A stretch of 64,000 nucleotides of DNA, taken from contig NZ_JACHBD010000008.1 of assembly GCF_014200175.1 (NCBI RefSeq), forward strand, positions 277,024 through 341,023. Reading direction: 5' to 3'. The position numbers and the translations under genes are program-made. Position 1 is the first letter of the stretch; each line of letters begins with the position of its first letter. Origin of the DNA: Rhizobium lentis (lineage in GTDB: Bacteria; Pseudomonadota; Alphaproteobacteria; Rhizobiales; Rhizobiaceae). The notes below the pieces were generated by a model. The model made no database searches. It saw nothing but the letters and a program-made list of their open reading frames with translations, and was not told the origin of the DNA. This document shows positions 53,082-63,250 of this stretch, in pieces.

Positions 53082-56000
53082 TCACACAGCTGCCGCATTT
53101 TTGCCGCGTGTGGCAAAGATGCGTCGGATGACGACGAAAAAGGACGGCACGAAGAAAATTCCGAGGATCGTCGCCGCCAGCATGCCGCCGAGGACGCCGA
53201 TGCCGATGGCATTCTGAGCCGCCGAACCCGCGCCTGTGGCGATCGCCAGCGGCACGACACCGAGAATGAAGGCGAGCGAGGTCATGATGATCGGCCGCAG
53301 GCGCAATCTCGCTGCTTCCAACGTCGCCTCGTAGAGGCCCATACCACTCTCCATCCGATCCTTGGCGAATTCGACGATCAGAATCGCATTCTTCGCCGCA
53401 AGCCCGATCGTGGTGAGCAAGCCGACCTTGAAATAGACGTCGTTCGCCTGGCCAAAAAGCGTTGCCGCTGTCAGCGCGCCGAGAATGCCGACGGGCACGG
53501 CCATGATCACAGAGAAGGGAATCGACCAGCTTTCGTAAAGCGCTGCCAGGCAGAGGAAGACGACGAGAACGGAAATCGCATAGAGCATCGGCGCTTGCGA
53601 GCCGGAAAGGCGCTCCTGATAGGAGATGCCCTGCCAGGCGACGGTGTAGCCGCCGCCGAGCTGTTCGGTCAGCGCCTCCATTTCGTTCATCGCATCGCCG
53701 GAGGACACTCCGGGAGCCGAGGCGCCATCGAGGGGGATGGCGCTGACGGCGTTGAAACGGGCAAGAGAAGGTGCGCCCTTCACCCATTCGGTTTTAGTAA
53801 AGGCGGAGAAGGGTACCATTTCGCCTGAATTGTTGCGGGCATACCAGTGATTGAGGTCGTCCGGCTGCATGCGGAAGGGCGAATCGCCCTGAACATAGAC
53901 CGGTTTGATCTCGCCGTTTAGCGTGAAGTCGTTGACGTCGCGGCCGGTGAAGATGATCGACAGCATCGAATTGACCGAGGCGATGTCGACGCCCATGGCG
54001 CCGATCTTTTCCTGATCGAGTACGATGCGCATTTGCGGCTCGACCTCCTTGTTGCTGCTGCGCAGCGCCACGACCTTGCCTGACGAGTTGCCCATCTGAA
54101 TCAGCCGTTTGGAGGCCGCTGTCAGAGCGTCATTGCCGTGGCCGCCGGTATCGACGAGATACATGGAAAAGCCGCTCGACACGCCGAGACCCTGGATAGC
54201 CGGCGGCAGAAGCGCGAAGACCTGCGCCTCGCGCATTGCAAAGAAGCTGCGCAAGGCCCGGCTGACGACCGATTGGGCGCTCAGATTGGGATCGGTGCGC
54301 TGCGAGAAATCCTTGAGCTTGGTGAAGACGATGGCGCTGTTCTGTCCGGAGCCGCTGAAGCCGAAGCCCAGGGCGCCGAAGACGGACTCGACGGCATCCT
54401 TCTCGTTTTCGCGATAGTAGTTTTCGACCTTCTCGACGACCGCCTGGGTCTGCTGCGTGGTCGAGCCCGGCGGCGTGGTGACGATGGTCAGCAGCACGCC
54501 CTGGTCTTCCTGCGGCAGGAAGGAGCTCGGCAGGCGGGTGAAGAGATAGGCGCAGCCGGCGCCGATGATAAGGAAGACCAGCATGACGCGGATCGGCCGC
54601 TTCAGGAGGTAGCCGATGGTCCTGACATAACGCTTGGTCGAGCGGGTGAAATTGCGGTTGAACCAGTCGCCGACGCGGTGCTTCCTGTGCTCGCTGACCG
54701 GCTTCAGCATCGTGGCGCAGAGCGCCGGCGTCAGCACGATGGCGACGAGCGCCGAGAGCAGCATGGCCGAGACGATGGTGATCGAAAACTGGCGATAGAT
54801 GATGCCCGTCGAGCCGCCGAAGAAGGCCATCGGAATGAAGACGGCGGTCAGCACGAGCGCGATGCCGACGATGGCGCCGGTGATCTCGCCCATCGATTTT
54901 TCCGTCGCCTCGAGCGGCGAAAGCTTCTCTTCGGACATGATGCGCTCGACGTTTTCGACGACGACGATCGCGTCGTCGACGAGAAGGCCGATCGCCAGAA
55001 CCATGGCGAACATCGTCAGCGTATTGATGGAATAACCGGTCGCCGCCAGCACTGCGAAAGTGCCGAGCAGCACCACGGGAACGGCAATCGTCGGGATCAG
55101 CGTCGCGCGCAGATTCTGCAGGAAGACGAGCAGCACCACGAAGACGAGGACGATCGCCTCGATCAGCGTATGCACGACCTTTTCGATCGACAGTTCCACG
55201 AAGGGCGTCGTGTCGTAGGGGTAGGTGATCTTCACACCTTCCGGCAGGGTGCGACCGATGACATCGAGGGCGGAGCGTACCCGGGCGGCGGTATCGATGG
55301 CGTTGGCGCCGATCGCGAGATTGACTGCAAAACCGCTCGACGGCAGGCCATTGTAGCGCGAACTGCCGCCGTAGCTTTCCTGACCGATCTCGATGCGTGA
55401 GACGTCGCTCAGGCGCACTGTCGCGCCGTCCTTTTCGACCTTCAGAATGATGTGTTCGAAATCGGCGACGGTGGTCAGCTGGCTTTGCGCGGTGATGGTG
55501 ACGTTGAGCTGCTGGCCGGGGATCGTCGGCTGGGCGCCGAGCGAGCCGACCGAGACTTGGGTGTTCTGCGCCTGGATCGCCGCTGTGACGTCGCTCGGCG
55601 TCAGCTGATATTTCAACAGCTTGAAGGGATCAAGCCAGACGCGCATGGCGTACCCCGAACCGAAGACGTTGATGCTGCCGACGCCTTCCAGGCGCTGGAT
55701 CTGATCCTCGATGGAGGTCGACATGATATTGCCGAGATCGACCGAATTGCGCTTGCCGTCGGTCGAAACGAGTGAGCCGACGAGAAGGATGCTCGAGGTC
55801 GAGCGCGTCACGCTGATGCCGGCATCGATGACATCACCGGGAAGCTGCGATTGAACGAGCTGCAGCTTGTTCTGCACCTGTACCTGGGCGATGTCGGGAT
55901 CGATGCTGGTTCCGAAGGTGAGCTGGACGTTGGCCGAGCCGGTCGACGAGGTCGAGGTCATGTAGGTGAGGTCGTCCAGGCCGGTCATGCCGTCCTCGAT

Positions 56001-56192
56001 GATCGTCGTCACAGACTTCTCTACGGTCTCGGCGCTGGCGCCACGATAGGTGGCGTTGATGCGGACCGTCGTCGGCGCGATGTCGGGATATTGCGAAATC
56101 GACAGGGTGAAGATCGCCAGCAGACCGGCGAGCATGATGGTGATCGCAATAACCCAGGCGAAAATCGGACGTCGGATGAAAAACTTGGCCAT
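53082..56192 (-). CDS. RND multidrug efflux pump (HAE1 type)
   Basis: The 1036-residue inner-membrane proton/drug antiporter of the AcrB/MexB family. It begins MAKFFIRRPIFAWVIAITIM, has 12 membrane helices in two halves, the proton-relay DD pair in GLLVDDAIVVVENVERIM, and LIVEFAKD and GDAMNEMEAL in the periplasmic domain. The start at 56192 (CAGGAAC upstream) matches the family; the longer frame does not. It follows the adaptor gene by 49 bases. Confidence 0.96.
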   Translation of the reverse strand: MAKFFIRRPIFAWVIAITIMLAGLLAIFTLSISQYPDIAPTTVRINATYRGASAETVEKSVTTIIEDGMTGLDDLTYMTSTSSTGSANVQLTFGTSIDPDIAQVQVQNKLQLVQSQLPGDVIDAGISVTRSTSSILLVGSLVSTDGKRNSVDLGNIMSTSIEDQIQRLEGVGSINVFGSGYAMRVWLDPFKLLKYQLTPSDVTAAIQAQNTQVSVGSLGAQPTIPGQQLNVTITAQSQLTTVADFEHIILKVEKDGATVRLSDVSRIEIGQESYGGSSRYNGLPSSGFAVNLAIGANAIDTAARVRSALDVIGRTLPEGVKITYPYDTTPFVELSIEKVVHTLIEAIVLVFVVLLVFLQNLRATLIPTIAVPVVLLGTFAVLAATGYSINTLTMFAMVLAIGLLVDDAIVVVENVERIMSEEKLSPLEATEKSMGEITGAIVGIALVLTAVFIPMAFFGGSTGIIYRQFSITIVSAMLLSALVAIVLTPALCATMLKPVSEHRKHRVGDWFNRNFTRSTKRYVRTIGYLLKRPIRVMLVFLIIGAGCAYLFTRLPSSFLPQEDQGVLLTIVTTPPGSTTQQTQAVVEKVENYYRENEKDAVESVFGALGFGFSGSGQNSAIVFTKLKDFSQRTDPNLSAQSVVSRALRSFFAMREAQVFALLPPAIQGLGVSSGFSMYLVDTGGHGNDALTAASKRLIQMGNSSGKVVALRSSNKEVEPQMRIVLDQEKIGAMGVDIASVNSMLSIIFTGRDVNDFTLNGEIKPVYVQGDSPFRMQPDDLNHWYARNNSGEMVPFSAFTKTEWVKGAPSLARFNAVSAIPLDGASAPGVSSGDAMNEMEALTEQLGGGYTVAWQGISYQERLSGSQAPMLYAISVLVVFLCLAALYESWSIPFSVIMAVPVGILGALTAATLFGQANDVYFKVGLLTTIGLAAKNAILIVEFAKDRMESGMGLYEATLEAARLRLRPIIMTSLAFILGVVPLAIATGAGSAAQNAIGIGVLGGMLAATILGIFFVPSFFVVIRRIFATRGKNAAAV

Positions 56193-56241
56193 CGGGTTGT
56201 TCCTGTGCGGCTGAGACGGTGACGATGCGGACCCGGAGCGA

Positions 56242-57453
56242 TTACTTCGCTGCGGGCTTCTCAGCGTCACCGGCCGCGGGCTGCTCGGCAGGCACGACCA
56301 CACCGTTGTCATTGATCTTCATCGGAACCGGCTTCACCGGCATGCCTGCCGTCACCGACTGCAGGCCGGTGACGATCAGCTGATCGCCGTCCTTGATGCC
56401 TTCGGTCACCAGCCAGGAATTGTTGGACGGCGAGCTGTTCTCGAAGGCTCGGGTTTCGACCTTGCCGTCGGCGGAAACGAATTGCGCCGTCAGCCGGCCA
56501 TTGGCGTCACGGCTTGTCGCCAGCTGCGGCAGCGCATAACCGGCCTCGGCTCCGAGCTCGACGGTTGCGCGGACATACATGCCGGGCAGGACGACACGAT
56601 CGGGATTGGGGAAGAGCACGCGGATGATGAAAGTGCCGGTCGTCTCGCTGACGACCTGCTTCGACATGTCGAGCTTGCCCTGCTGGTTATATTCCTTGCC
56701 GTTTTCGAGAATCAGATGGAAGGCGACGTTCTCCGCGCCCTTGATATCGCCCGCTGCCATGGCATCGCGCAGCCTTAAGAGGTTGGTGCTCGATTCCGTC
56801 AGCGAGATATAGATCGGGTCGAGCTGGCGGATCGTCGTCAGCGCCGTCGTCTGGTTGGCCGAGACGACGTTGCCGACATTGTAGGCGGTCTGGTCGATGA
56901 TGCCGTCGAAGGGCGCGACGATCTTGGTGTGATCGAGATCGATCTGCGCGGCGGAAAGGGCTGCCTTTGCCGACTCGACTTCGGCCTTCGCCTGAAGAAG
57001 CGTCGTCCTGGCTGTCTCGTATTCGATCTGCGTGGCGCCGCTGCCGACGAGGCGCTCGTAGCGTTCGAGATTGCTTTCAGCGCTCGGCACGCTCGCCTCG
57101 GCCTTGGCGATCGCCGCCTTGGCCTGCTCGACGGCGGCGATATAGGGCGCATCCTCGATCTGATAGAGAAGGTCGCCCTTCTTGATCTCGCCGCCTTCCC
57201 TGAAGGCGATCTCGCGGATAATGCCGCTCACCTGCGGCCGGATATCGGCCGTCTGGAAGGCTTCGGCGCGGCCGGGAAGGATCGTGGTAACAGGAAAACT
57301 TGCCTTCTTCAGCGCGACCACGCCGACCGGCGCTGCCTGCTGCGCCGCGCCTGCGCCGGCATTGCCGGCAGGCTTGCCGGCGTTGTCGCTGCAGGCGCCA
57401 AGCAAGGCGCCGGCCACCAGGGCCGAGGAGATAAGCAGGGCACGCCGTATCAT
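56242..57453 (-). CDS. RND efflux membrane-fusion lipoprotein
   Basis: The 403-residue adaptor of the AcrA/MexA family has lipobox LLGAC (Cys21), a biotinyl-lipoyl-like domain (VSGIIREIAFREGGEIKKGDLLYQIE), a helical hairpin (about 90-160) and a beta-barrel domain with ATVELG. ATG 57453 is used because GAGGAA lies six bases ahead; an earlier ATG (57468) lacks a site. First gene of the pump operon. Confidence 0.94.
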   Translation of the reverse strand: MIRRALLISSALVAGALLGACSDNAGKPAGNAGAGAAQQAAPVGVVALKKASFPVTTILPGRAEAFQTADIRPQVSGIIREIAFREGGEIKKGDLLYQIEDAPYIAAVEQAKAAIAKAEASVPSAESNLERYERLVGSGATQIEYETARTTLLQAKAEVESAKAALSAAQIDLDHTKIVAPFDGIIDQTAYNVGNVVSANQTTALTTIRQLDPIYISLTESSTNLLRLRDAMAAGDIKGAENVAFHLILENGKEYNQQGKLDMSKQVVSETTGTFIIRVLFPNPDRVVLPGMYVRATVELGAEAGYALPQLATSRDANGRLTAQFVSADGKVETRAFENSSPSNNSWLVTEGIKDGDQLIVTGLQSVTAGMPVKPVPMKINDNGVVVPAEQPAAGDAEKPAAK

Positions 57454-57579
57454 TTTGAATTTCCTCATGCGGTGGCTATTGCCTTCGATCCATGCGCTCA
57501 GCCGAGCCAGCTCAGGCTTATATAGGCGACCAGGATCGCTCTGGCTTCAGGTGCCATTATCCCCGAGTCTAAGAAAAGC

Positions 57580-57612
57580 TTTACGAAGTGACGTAAGTCA
57601 GCAATCGTCACT
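57580..57612. promoter_or_regulatory. Candidate TetR-family operator before the efflux genes
   Basis: Nested inverted repeats: TTACG-AAGTGA-CGTAA (57581-57596), TGAC-GTAA-GTCA (57589-57600) and AAGTGACG/CGTCACTT (57586-57593 with 57605-57612). They lie in the gap between the TetR gene and the adaptor gene, where a local repressor would act. Confidence 0.5.
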
Positions 57613-58214
57613 TAGCAAGCGCTATTTTGCAGTGCGGCATCGACGAAGCTGACGATTTCCCCCGCACGCTGCACCAGTGCCTCCTTGTCGTCGCGGACGA
57701 TGAGCACGGGATGCAGCACGCAGGCCAGCATATCGGCGACAACATGCGCCGCCCGTTCGGGATCGCCGCAATGGTAACGGCCTTCTGCAACACCTTTGCG
57801 GATGATCTCGCCGAGATTTGCCTCGATGCGGGCGCGATAGCGAATGCCGGCTTCGAGTTTGGCCTCGATAGTCGAAAGCACCATTTCAAAGATGTAGGGG
57901 CTTTTCTGTATATCCTGCAGATGGCCATCCAGCAGGCGCAGGACGAAGCGGTGGAGTTGCTCTTTCGCGGGCATATCCTGGTCGAGGGGAGCGAAGCGCT
58001 CGGCAGCATTGTCGAGATGTCGTCCGGCAATGGCATCCACCAGCGCGACCTTGGAGTGAAAATGCTTGAAGACGTTGGCGGGCGACATGTTGAGCGCGCC
58101 GGCGATATCGGCGATCGACACCGCGACGTAGCCGCGCTCGCGAAACAACATCTCCGCCATGCAGAGAATGTCCTGTCGCGTTTCCTCGGCCTTGCGTCTC
58201 GGCCTCCTCGCCAT
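57612..58214 (-). CDS. TetR-family repressor of the RND pump
   Basis: The 200-residue regulator has an N-terminal TetR helix-turn-helix (ILCMAEMLFRERGYVAVSIADIAGALNMSPANVFKHFHSK, given here in part as residues 16-55) and an all-helical ligand domain. It is upstream of and in the same direction as the pump operon. AcrR-like regulation by pump substrates is inferred. Confidence 0.9.
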   Translation of the reverse strand: MARRPRRKAEETRQDILCMAEMLFRERGYVAVSIADIAGALNMSPANVFKHFHSKVALVDAIAGRHLDNAAERFAPLDQDMPAKEQLHRFVLRLLDGHLQDIQKSPYIFEMVLSTIEAKLEAGIRYRARIEANLGEIIRKGVAEGRYHCGDPERAAHVVADMLACVLHPVLIVRDDKEALVQRAGEIVSFVDAALQNSAC

Positions 58215-58325
58215 CTGCCCCCCGCCGCCGGGCCGTGCCCGGGTTCCTTTTTGCTGATGCTAGCGCGATTGCGCGAAAGCTGCCAAGCCGATGCTCGGCC
58301 GGGCGGCTTCGTGTGCCGTCTTTTT

Positions 58326-59270
58326 TCAAGGGAAATAGCGGGAGAGGTTGTTTCGGACACGGGCAAACGGCGTCTCGCCGCTCTCGTCGGGAACAAAGCG
58401 TTCGCCGGTGATCGACTCGTAGGCCTTGATGTAGACGGCCGAGGTCTGCTCGATCAGCTCGACAGGAATTTCCGGGATTTCGTCCTTATAGGGATCGCAA
58501 CGTTCCGCCACCCAGGCGCGGACGAAATCCTTGTCGAAACTTTCCGGCCGTTTTCCGGCCGCGAAGCTCGCCGGATAGCTTTCGGCGAGCCAGTAACGGC
58601 TGCTGTCAGGTGTGTGGATCTCATCGGCGAGGATGATGTTGCCGTCGCCGTCGGTGCCGAATTCGTATTTGGTATCGACGAGGATCAGGCCGCGTTCGGC
58701 GGCCATGGCCTGGCCGCGGGCAAAGAGTGCAAGCGCATATCCGGAGAGCGTCTCCCACTGCTCCTTGGTCAGAAGACCGCGGTCGACGATTTCGGCAGGC
58801 GTCAGCGGCTCGTCATGACCGCCGTCGAATTCCTTGCTGGTGGGGGTGATGACGGGTTCGGGCAGAATCTGGTTATCGCGCATGCCGTCCGGCAGGCGCA
58901 TCCCGTACATTTCCCGCTCACCCTTCTTGTAGAGCGTCAGGATCGAGGTGCCGGTGGTGCCGGCAAGGTATCCGCGCACGACGATCTCGACCGGCAGGAT
59001 GTCGAGCCGCTTGCCGATGACGACATTCGGATCGGGATAGTCGATGACGTGGTTCGGGCAGATGTCCTTCGTCGCTTCGAACCAATAACGCGCGGTCTCA
59101 GTCAGCACCTGGCCCTTATAGGGGATGCAGGTGAGGATTCGATCGAAAGCGCTCAGCCGGTCGGTGCTGATGATGATGCGGCGTCCGTCCGGTAGATCGT
59201 AATTCTCGCGCACCTTGCCGCGATAATAATTCGGCAATTCCGGGAAATGGGCTTCGGAGAGGATTCGCAC
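58326..59270 (-). CDS. purC: PurC, SAICAR synthetase (long PurC2-like form)
   Basis: Joins aspartate to CAIR in purine synthesis. Motifs are ELPNYYRGKVRENYDLPDG, STDRLSAFDRIL, VVRGYLAGTTGTSI, LVDTKYEFG and DEIHTPDSSRYW. GTG 59270 gives 314 residues beginning at the family's usual N-terminus. ATG 59321 (331 residues) is a possible start, as is ATG 59357, which overlaps the stop of the transporter gene (TAATG). This form is distinct from the shorter PurC that is usually co-located with purL/purS. Confidence 0.9.
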   Translation of the reverse strand: MRILSEAHFPELPNYYRGKVRENYDLPDGRRIIISTDRLSAFDRILTCIPYKGQVLTETARYWFEATKDICPNHVIDYPDPNVVIGKRLDILPVEIVVRGYLAGTTGTSILTLYKKGEREMYGMRLPDGMRDNQILPEPVITPTSKEFDGGHDEPLTPAEIVDRGLLTKEQWETLSGYALALFARGQAMAAERGLILVDTKYEFGTDGDGNIILADEIHTPDSSRYWLAESYPASFAAGKRPESFDKDFVRAWVAERCDPYKDEIPEIPVELIEQTSAVYIKAYESITGERFVPDESGETPFARVRNNLSRYFP

Positions 59271-59356
59271 GGCGCTCGACTGTCCTTGTGTTGGGGTGAA
59301 GGCTTCCTGCTCTAGTTTCATCGCGGGGGAAGTCAAGTCAGGCACCAAGTATCGCA

Positions 59357-61099
59357 TTACAGCCAGAACAGAGCCAGGAGAAACAGAGCCAAGCCGTAAC
59401 TTACGACGGCGAGCGGCCAGCCGGCGCGCAAGAAGTCGCTGAAGCTGTAGCCGCCGATGCCCATCGCCAATGTGTTGTTGTGGTGGCCGAAGGGGGTCAG
59501 GAAATCGAGCGACGCGCCGACGGCGACTGCAATTAGATAGGCGTCGGGCGCATGTCGCCCGGTCTTTGCAAATTCGAGCGCCATCGGCGTCAGCACGATT
59601 GCGACCGTTGCATTGTTGACGAAGGGTGTCAGCACCATGGCCAGGAAGAGGGTGAGGGCGATACCGGAGAGCGGCTGGCTGATCGGCACGACGAGGCTCA
59701 GCCAGCCGGCGATCGCTTCGGCTGTCCCGGTACTTGCCACCGCCTGGCCGATCGGGATCATCGCCGCGAGCATGATGATGATCGGCCAGTTGATGTCGGC
59801 CATCGCCTGGCGGATGTTGAGATGGTTGAGCAGGGCGAGGATGAGCACGACGCCGGCAAAAGCGACCTCGGGATGCAAGCCGGCCGCCGACGCGGCGACG
59901 CCGCAGGCAAACAGCGCGAAGGGCCGCCAGGAATGGAGGGGCGGTTCGGCTGAAGCCGTCGGAGCGAGCAGCAGGCACTCGCTTTCCTCCAACGCTTCGG
60001 CAATGGCCGTGCGCGGCCCTTCCAGCGTCAAAATATCGCCGATCGACAGCTGCAGGTCGAGGAAGCGGCCTTCGATGCGCGGGGTACGCATGGAAAGAGC
60101 AGTGACTGCGATGCCGCGATGGTGAAAGACTTCGAGCGAGCGGACGCGCGAACCGACCAGTGTGCTTTCCGGCATGACGACGGCTTCGACGCTGGCAAAA
60201 TCAGGCGAGAGACCATGCAGATGGGCGTCGGCGATCAGCGCTTGCGTGGCGGCGAGTTCGACGAAGACCGCATCGGCGCCTTCGGCAAGCAGCACGTCAC
60301 CGGCTTCGATAACCGACTGGTCGAGCGGACCGAAAACGAAATTGTTGCCCCGGATCAGCGCGTGCGGTTTGATGCCGAAGCGGGCACGACACTCGGAAAG
60401 CCGTACGTGGACCAGCGGCGAGACGTCCGGGACGCGACGCTCGACGACGATTCGGCGTGTGCCGTGGGAGATCGATGCCCGCGCTTCGTCAGGTTCGGGA
60501 AACAGGCGCCGGATACGAAAGGCCATAAGCAGAATGCCGGCGGTTGCGACCGGTAGGCCGACATAGGCGAAATCGAAGAAATGAAAGCCTGCTCCCGTTG
60601 TCCGGGCGAGCGCGTTGCTGACGAGCAGATTGGCCGGCGTCCCGATCAGCGAGACCAGGCCGCCGAGCAGGGCGGCAAAAGAGACGGGCATGACGAGTTG
60701 ACGGCGAGGGATCGACAGCGCCGTGCCGAGCCGTAGCGCCACCGGTAAGGTAATCGCAAAGGCGCCGATATTGTTCATGAATATGGAGATAAAGCCGGCA
60801 AGCGACGAAGCGCCGGATATGACCTTGAAGTGTGACGGTCTTGCGGCCGTGAAACGCGCAGCGAGATTGTCGAAGAGCTTGGCGCGCGACAGCACCTGAA
60901 CGATCAGCAGGATTTCGATGACGGTAATGACGACGGGACTGGCGAAGCCTGTAAAGATCTGGTCGGCGGGATAAAGCCCGAGTGCATAGCCGGCAAGCAG
61001 GCCAGCGACCGCGACGACTTCAATGCCGATGCGCTCGAACGAGAAGAGAACAAGCATTGCCAGCAGAAGGATCAGCAGGGATGCTTGTTCGAACGACAT
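59357..61099 (-). CDS. SLC13/DASS-type anion transporter with RCK_C domains
   Basis: The 580-residue membrane protein has N-terminal helices (about 1-195), two cytoplasmic TrkA-C-like (RCK_C) domains (about 205-375: RIVVERRVPDVSPLVHVRLS, GDVLLAEG, RSLEVFHHRGIAV) and C-terminal helices. The transporter motifs FISIFMNNIGAFAITLP and FVNNATVAIVLTP appear in each half. Family members carry carboxylates or sulfate; the substrate here is unknown. The downstream purC may be co-transcribed. Confidence 0.9.
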   Translation of the reverse strand: MSFEQASLLILLLAMLVLFSFERIGIEVVAVAGLLAGYALGLYPADQIFTGFASPVVITVIEILLIVQVLSRAKLFDNLAARFTAARPSHFKVISGASSLAGFISIFMNNIGAFAITLPVALRLGTALSIPRRQLVMPVSFAALLGGLVSLIGTPANLLVSNALARTTGAGFHFFDFAYVGLPVATAGILLMAFRIRRLFPEPDEARASISHGTRRIVVERRVPDVSPLVHVRLSECRARFGIKPHALIRGNNFVFGPLDQSVIEAGDVLLAEGADAVFVELAATQALIADAHLHGLSPDFASVEAVVMPESTLVGSRVRSLEVFHHRGIAVTALSMRTPRIEGRFLDLQLSIGDILTLEGPRTAIAEALEESECLLLAPTASAEPPLHSWRPFALFACGVAASAAGLHPEVAFAGVVLILALLNHLNIRQAMADINWPIIIMLAAMIPIGQAVASTGTAEAIAGWLSLVVPISQPLSGIALTLFLAMVLTPFVNNATVAIVLTPMALEFAKTGRHAPDAYLIAVAVGASLDFLTPFGHHNNTLAMGIGGYSFSDFLRAGWPLAVVSYGLALFLLALFWL

Positions 61100-61245
61100 G
61101 GGCGGATCCGGTATTTCGTCAACGAATATATATCGCTATTCCGGACCGCTGCACGCTTCCGGATGACATGCGTCGGGCGGACTGTAATCGTTCCGCATCC
61201 GCTGTACAGAGGCGCCGACCGGCAAAGATCGAACAATCCTCACTT

Positions 61246-61944
61246 CTACGGTCGTGCGGGTGCCTGCCACCGGCCGCCGTCGTTGCGCTTCAGAATCGGA
61301 GTTGCGAAAACGCCGACGATGCGCGTGATCCATTGCGGCCCGGCGGCAGCGAGGCTTTCGCGCCAGCGCTCGGATTGCAGCATGGCCGCACCGATGACGA
61401 CGGGTTCGATGCCGCAGGCCGTCAGCAGATTAAGACCCGAGACGATCGATGCGCCGCTGGAAATGACGTCATCGATCAGGCCAACGCGCCGTCCGCTCAG
61501 CAGCGGCAGCATGCGCGGATCGATATAAAGACGCTTTTCCTGTGTCGGCGTCGTGATCGAGGATAGGGCAACGGAGAGTTCGTCGCGGTACCAGAATTTA
61601 CGCGAGGTGCCGAGCGGGACGTAGCGGGCGTGGCCGAGCTTCTGCGCGACGGCCGCGGCAAGCGTCAGGCCGAGCGTCGGCAGGCCGGCGACGACATCGA
61701 TGCGCATGGGCCGGATCTTTTCGGCGAGATCTTCGGCCAACGCATCAAGCACGGCGAAGCTTGCCTGGTTGACGATCAGCGAGGCGAGGGCATGTTCGCC
61801 ATCAGCCAGCACACGGATCGGCAGGCAAAGCTGGCGTCCATCTTCCAGTGCGGCGATGTAAAAGGAGGTGAACTCTCGATCGTCGGGAAAGGTGCCGGGC
61901 GGATGGATTACCTGCCAGAAGTCGTGCGGCGCCATCTCCGTCAT
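61246..61944 (-). CDS. Phosphoribosyltransferase-like protein
   Basis: The 232-residue protein has the PRTase fold: PRPP loop LIDDVISSGASIVSGLNLL near residue 155 and an N-terminal recognition segment with VVAGLPTLGLTLAAAVAQKLGHARYVPLG. It resembles ComF/Apt-like or orotate-type PRTases, but the nucleobase is unknown. The start at 61944 is six bases past the end of the pseudouridine synthase gene, so the genes are probably coupled. The ribosome site is weak. Confidence 0.8.
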   Translation of the reverse strand: MTEMAPHDFWQVIHPPGTFPDDREFTSFYIAALEDGRQLCLPIRVLADGEHALASLIVNQASFAVLDALAEDLAEKIRPMRIDVVAGLPTLGLTLAAAVAQKLGHARYVPLGTSRKFWYRDELSVALSSITTPTQEKRLYIDPRMLPLLSGRRVGLIDDVISSGASIVSGLNLLTACGIEPVVIGAAMLQSERWRESLAAAGPQWITRIVGVFATPILKRNDGGRWQAPARP

Positions 61945-61949
61945 ATCCG

Positions 61950-62750
61950 TCAACGTCTTGCCCTCTCCATGCCGGTGCTCCGGCGCAGCGCCTGCAATTC
62001 CCCCTCGGTCAGCGCGCGCACGGCACCTTTCGGCAGTTCGCCGAGTTCGAGCCCTCCGATTGCGACCCGCACGAGGCGCAGACATTCGGCCCCGAGCGCC
62101 TCCAGCATCCGGCGGATCTGGCGGTTGCGGCCTTCATCCAGCTCGACCTCGATCCATGAGTTCCTGTCACCCTGGCGAAGGCGTCGCGTTGCAGTCGCCG
62201 TCAGCACCTCGCCATCGTGGCGGATGCCCGACGTCATTGCGGCGATTTCCTCGTCGTCCAAAAGCCGGCCGATCTGGACATGATAGGTCTTGGTCACATG
62301 GGTGAACGGATCGAGCAGGATCTGGGCGAATTCCGTGTCGTTGGTGAAAAGCAGCAGGCCTTCGCTCGCCTTGTCGAGCCGGCCGACCGGAGAGAGGTGC
62401 GGGATGTCGAAATCTCTCAGGCAATCATAGACCGTCGGCCTGCCTTCGGGATCGTGGCGGGTGGTGACGAGCCCGCGCGGCTTGTTGAGCATCAGATAGA
62501 TTTTTGCCTCGGCGGCGATGGGGAGGCCGTCGACGCTGATCCTGGCCGTCGCAAGATCGACCCATGCAGCGGCATCGCTAATTGTGCGGCCGTCGACGGC
62601 GACGCGACTTTCGGCAATCAGCCGTTCGGCTTGGGTGCGAGAGCAGTAACCGAGCTTGGAAAGGGCGCGGGGAAGGGTGACCCGCTTGCCTGCGCCGGCG
62701 GCAGGTTTCGGCCGCTCGCGCGTTTTATGCGATGGGCGCCGGTCCCTCAT
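61950..62750 (-). CDS. RsuA/RluB-family pseudouridine synthase
   Basis: Modifies rRNA uridine. The 266-residue protein has an S4-type RNA-binding domain (about 28-70: ALSKLGYCSRTQAERLIAES) and a catalytic domain with the active Asp in GRLDKASEGLLL, plus LNKPRGLVTT, and DEGRNRQIRRMLEALG. Which ribosomal site it modifies (RsuA, RluB, RluE or RluF) cannot be decided from the sequence. Confidence 0.92.
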   Translation of the reverse strand: MRDRRPSHKTRERPKPAAGAGKRVTLPRALSKLGYCSRTQAERLIAESRVAVDGRTISDAAAWVDLATARISVDGLPIAAEAKIYLMLNKPRGLVTTRHDPEGRPTVYDCLRDFDIPHLSPVGRLDKASEGLLLFTNDTEFAQILLDPFTHVTKTYHVQIGRLLDDEEIAAMTSGIRHDGEVLTATATRRLRQGDRNSWIEVELDEGRNRQIRRMLEALGAECLRLVRVAIGGLELGELPKGAVRALTEGELQALRRSTGMERARR

Positions 62751-62901
62751 CTGCTATCCTTGTGCTGCTTCGATGCCGTTTCTTGGCATGAACGGCGCAA
62801 GGATTCCAGCTTGGCGAACTATATCTAGGGAACGATGGGGCCACAGACTGCCGTCCGCGCTTCTGACAAAGCACCGTCACGGCATGAAGAGTTACGCTGT
62901 C

Positions 62902-63108
62902 TCAGCGGCAGGCCATGAAACCGGCCAGCTCCTTGCGGCTGACGACGATGCCGGCAGCGGCTTTCACAGGGTCGGGATGCGTATAAGATAGGCTTGGCAT
63001 TTCCGGCAGTTCGAGTGCCTGACGCATGTTCATGATGCCGACCGCGTAACGGCCGTTAACGCCATCGACGCTGACTTCAATGATGCAATTGGCCCTCTTG
63101 TTTTCCAT
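62902..63108 (-). CDS. Small hypothetical protein, 68 residues
   Basis: GGGAGG lies seven bases before the ATG at 63108. The soluble product (MENKRANCIIEVSVDGVNGR, later AAAGIVVSRKELAGFMACR) has two cysteines and no membrane helix. No domain recognised; the good ribosome site and coding bias support it. Confidence 0.65.
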   Translation of the reverse strand: MENKRANCIIEVSVDGVNGRYAVGIMNMRQALELPEMPSLSYTHPDPVKAAAGIVVSRKELAGFMACR

Positions 63109-63250
63109 GCTGTCCTCCCTTTCATTTTTTTATGGTCCCTTGCTTGCATTAAAAATTGGTTTTTCTAAGACATAAGCATTTACGCACCTTGCCGAAAAAC
63201 GGATCGGCGGGTGCGTAAAAAGTATGATTTTTAAGTGGCTGCGGCAGGCT

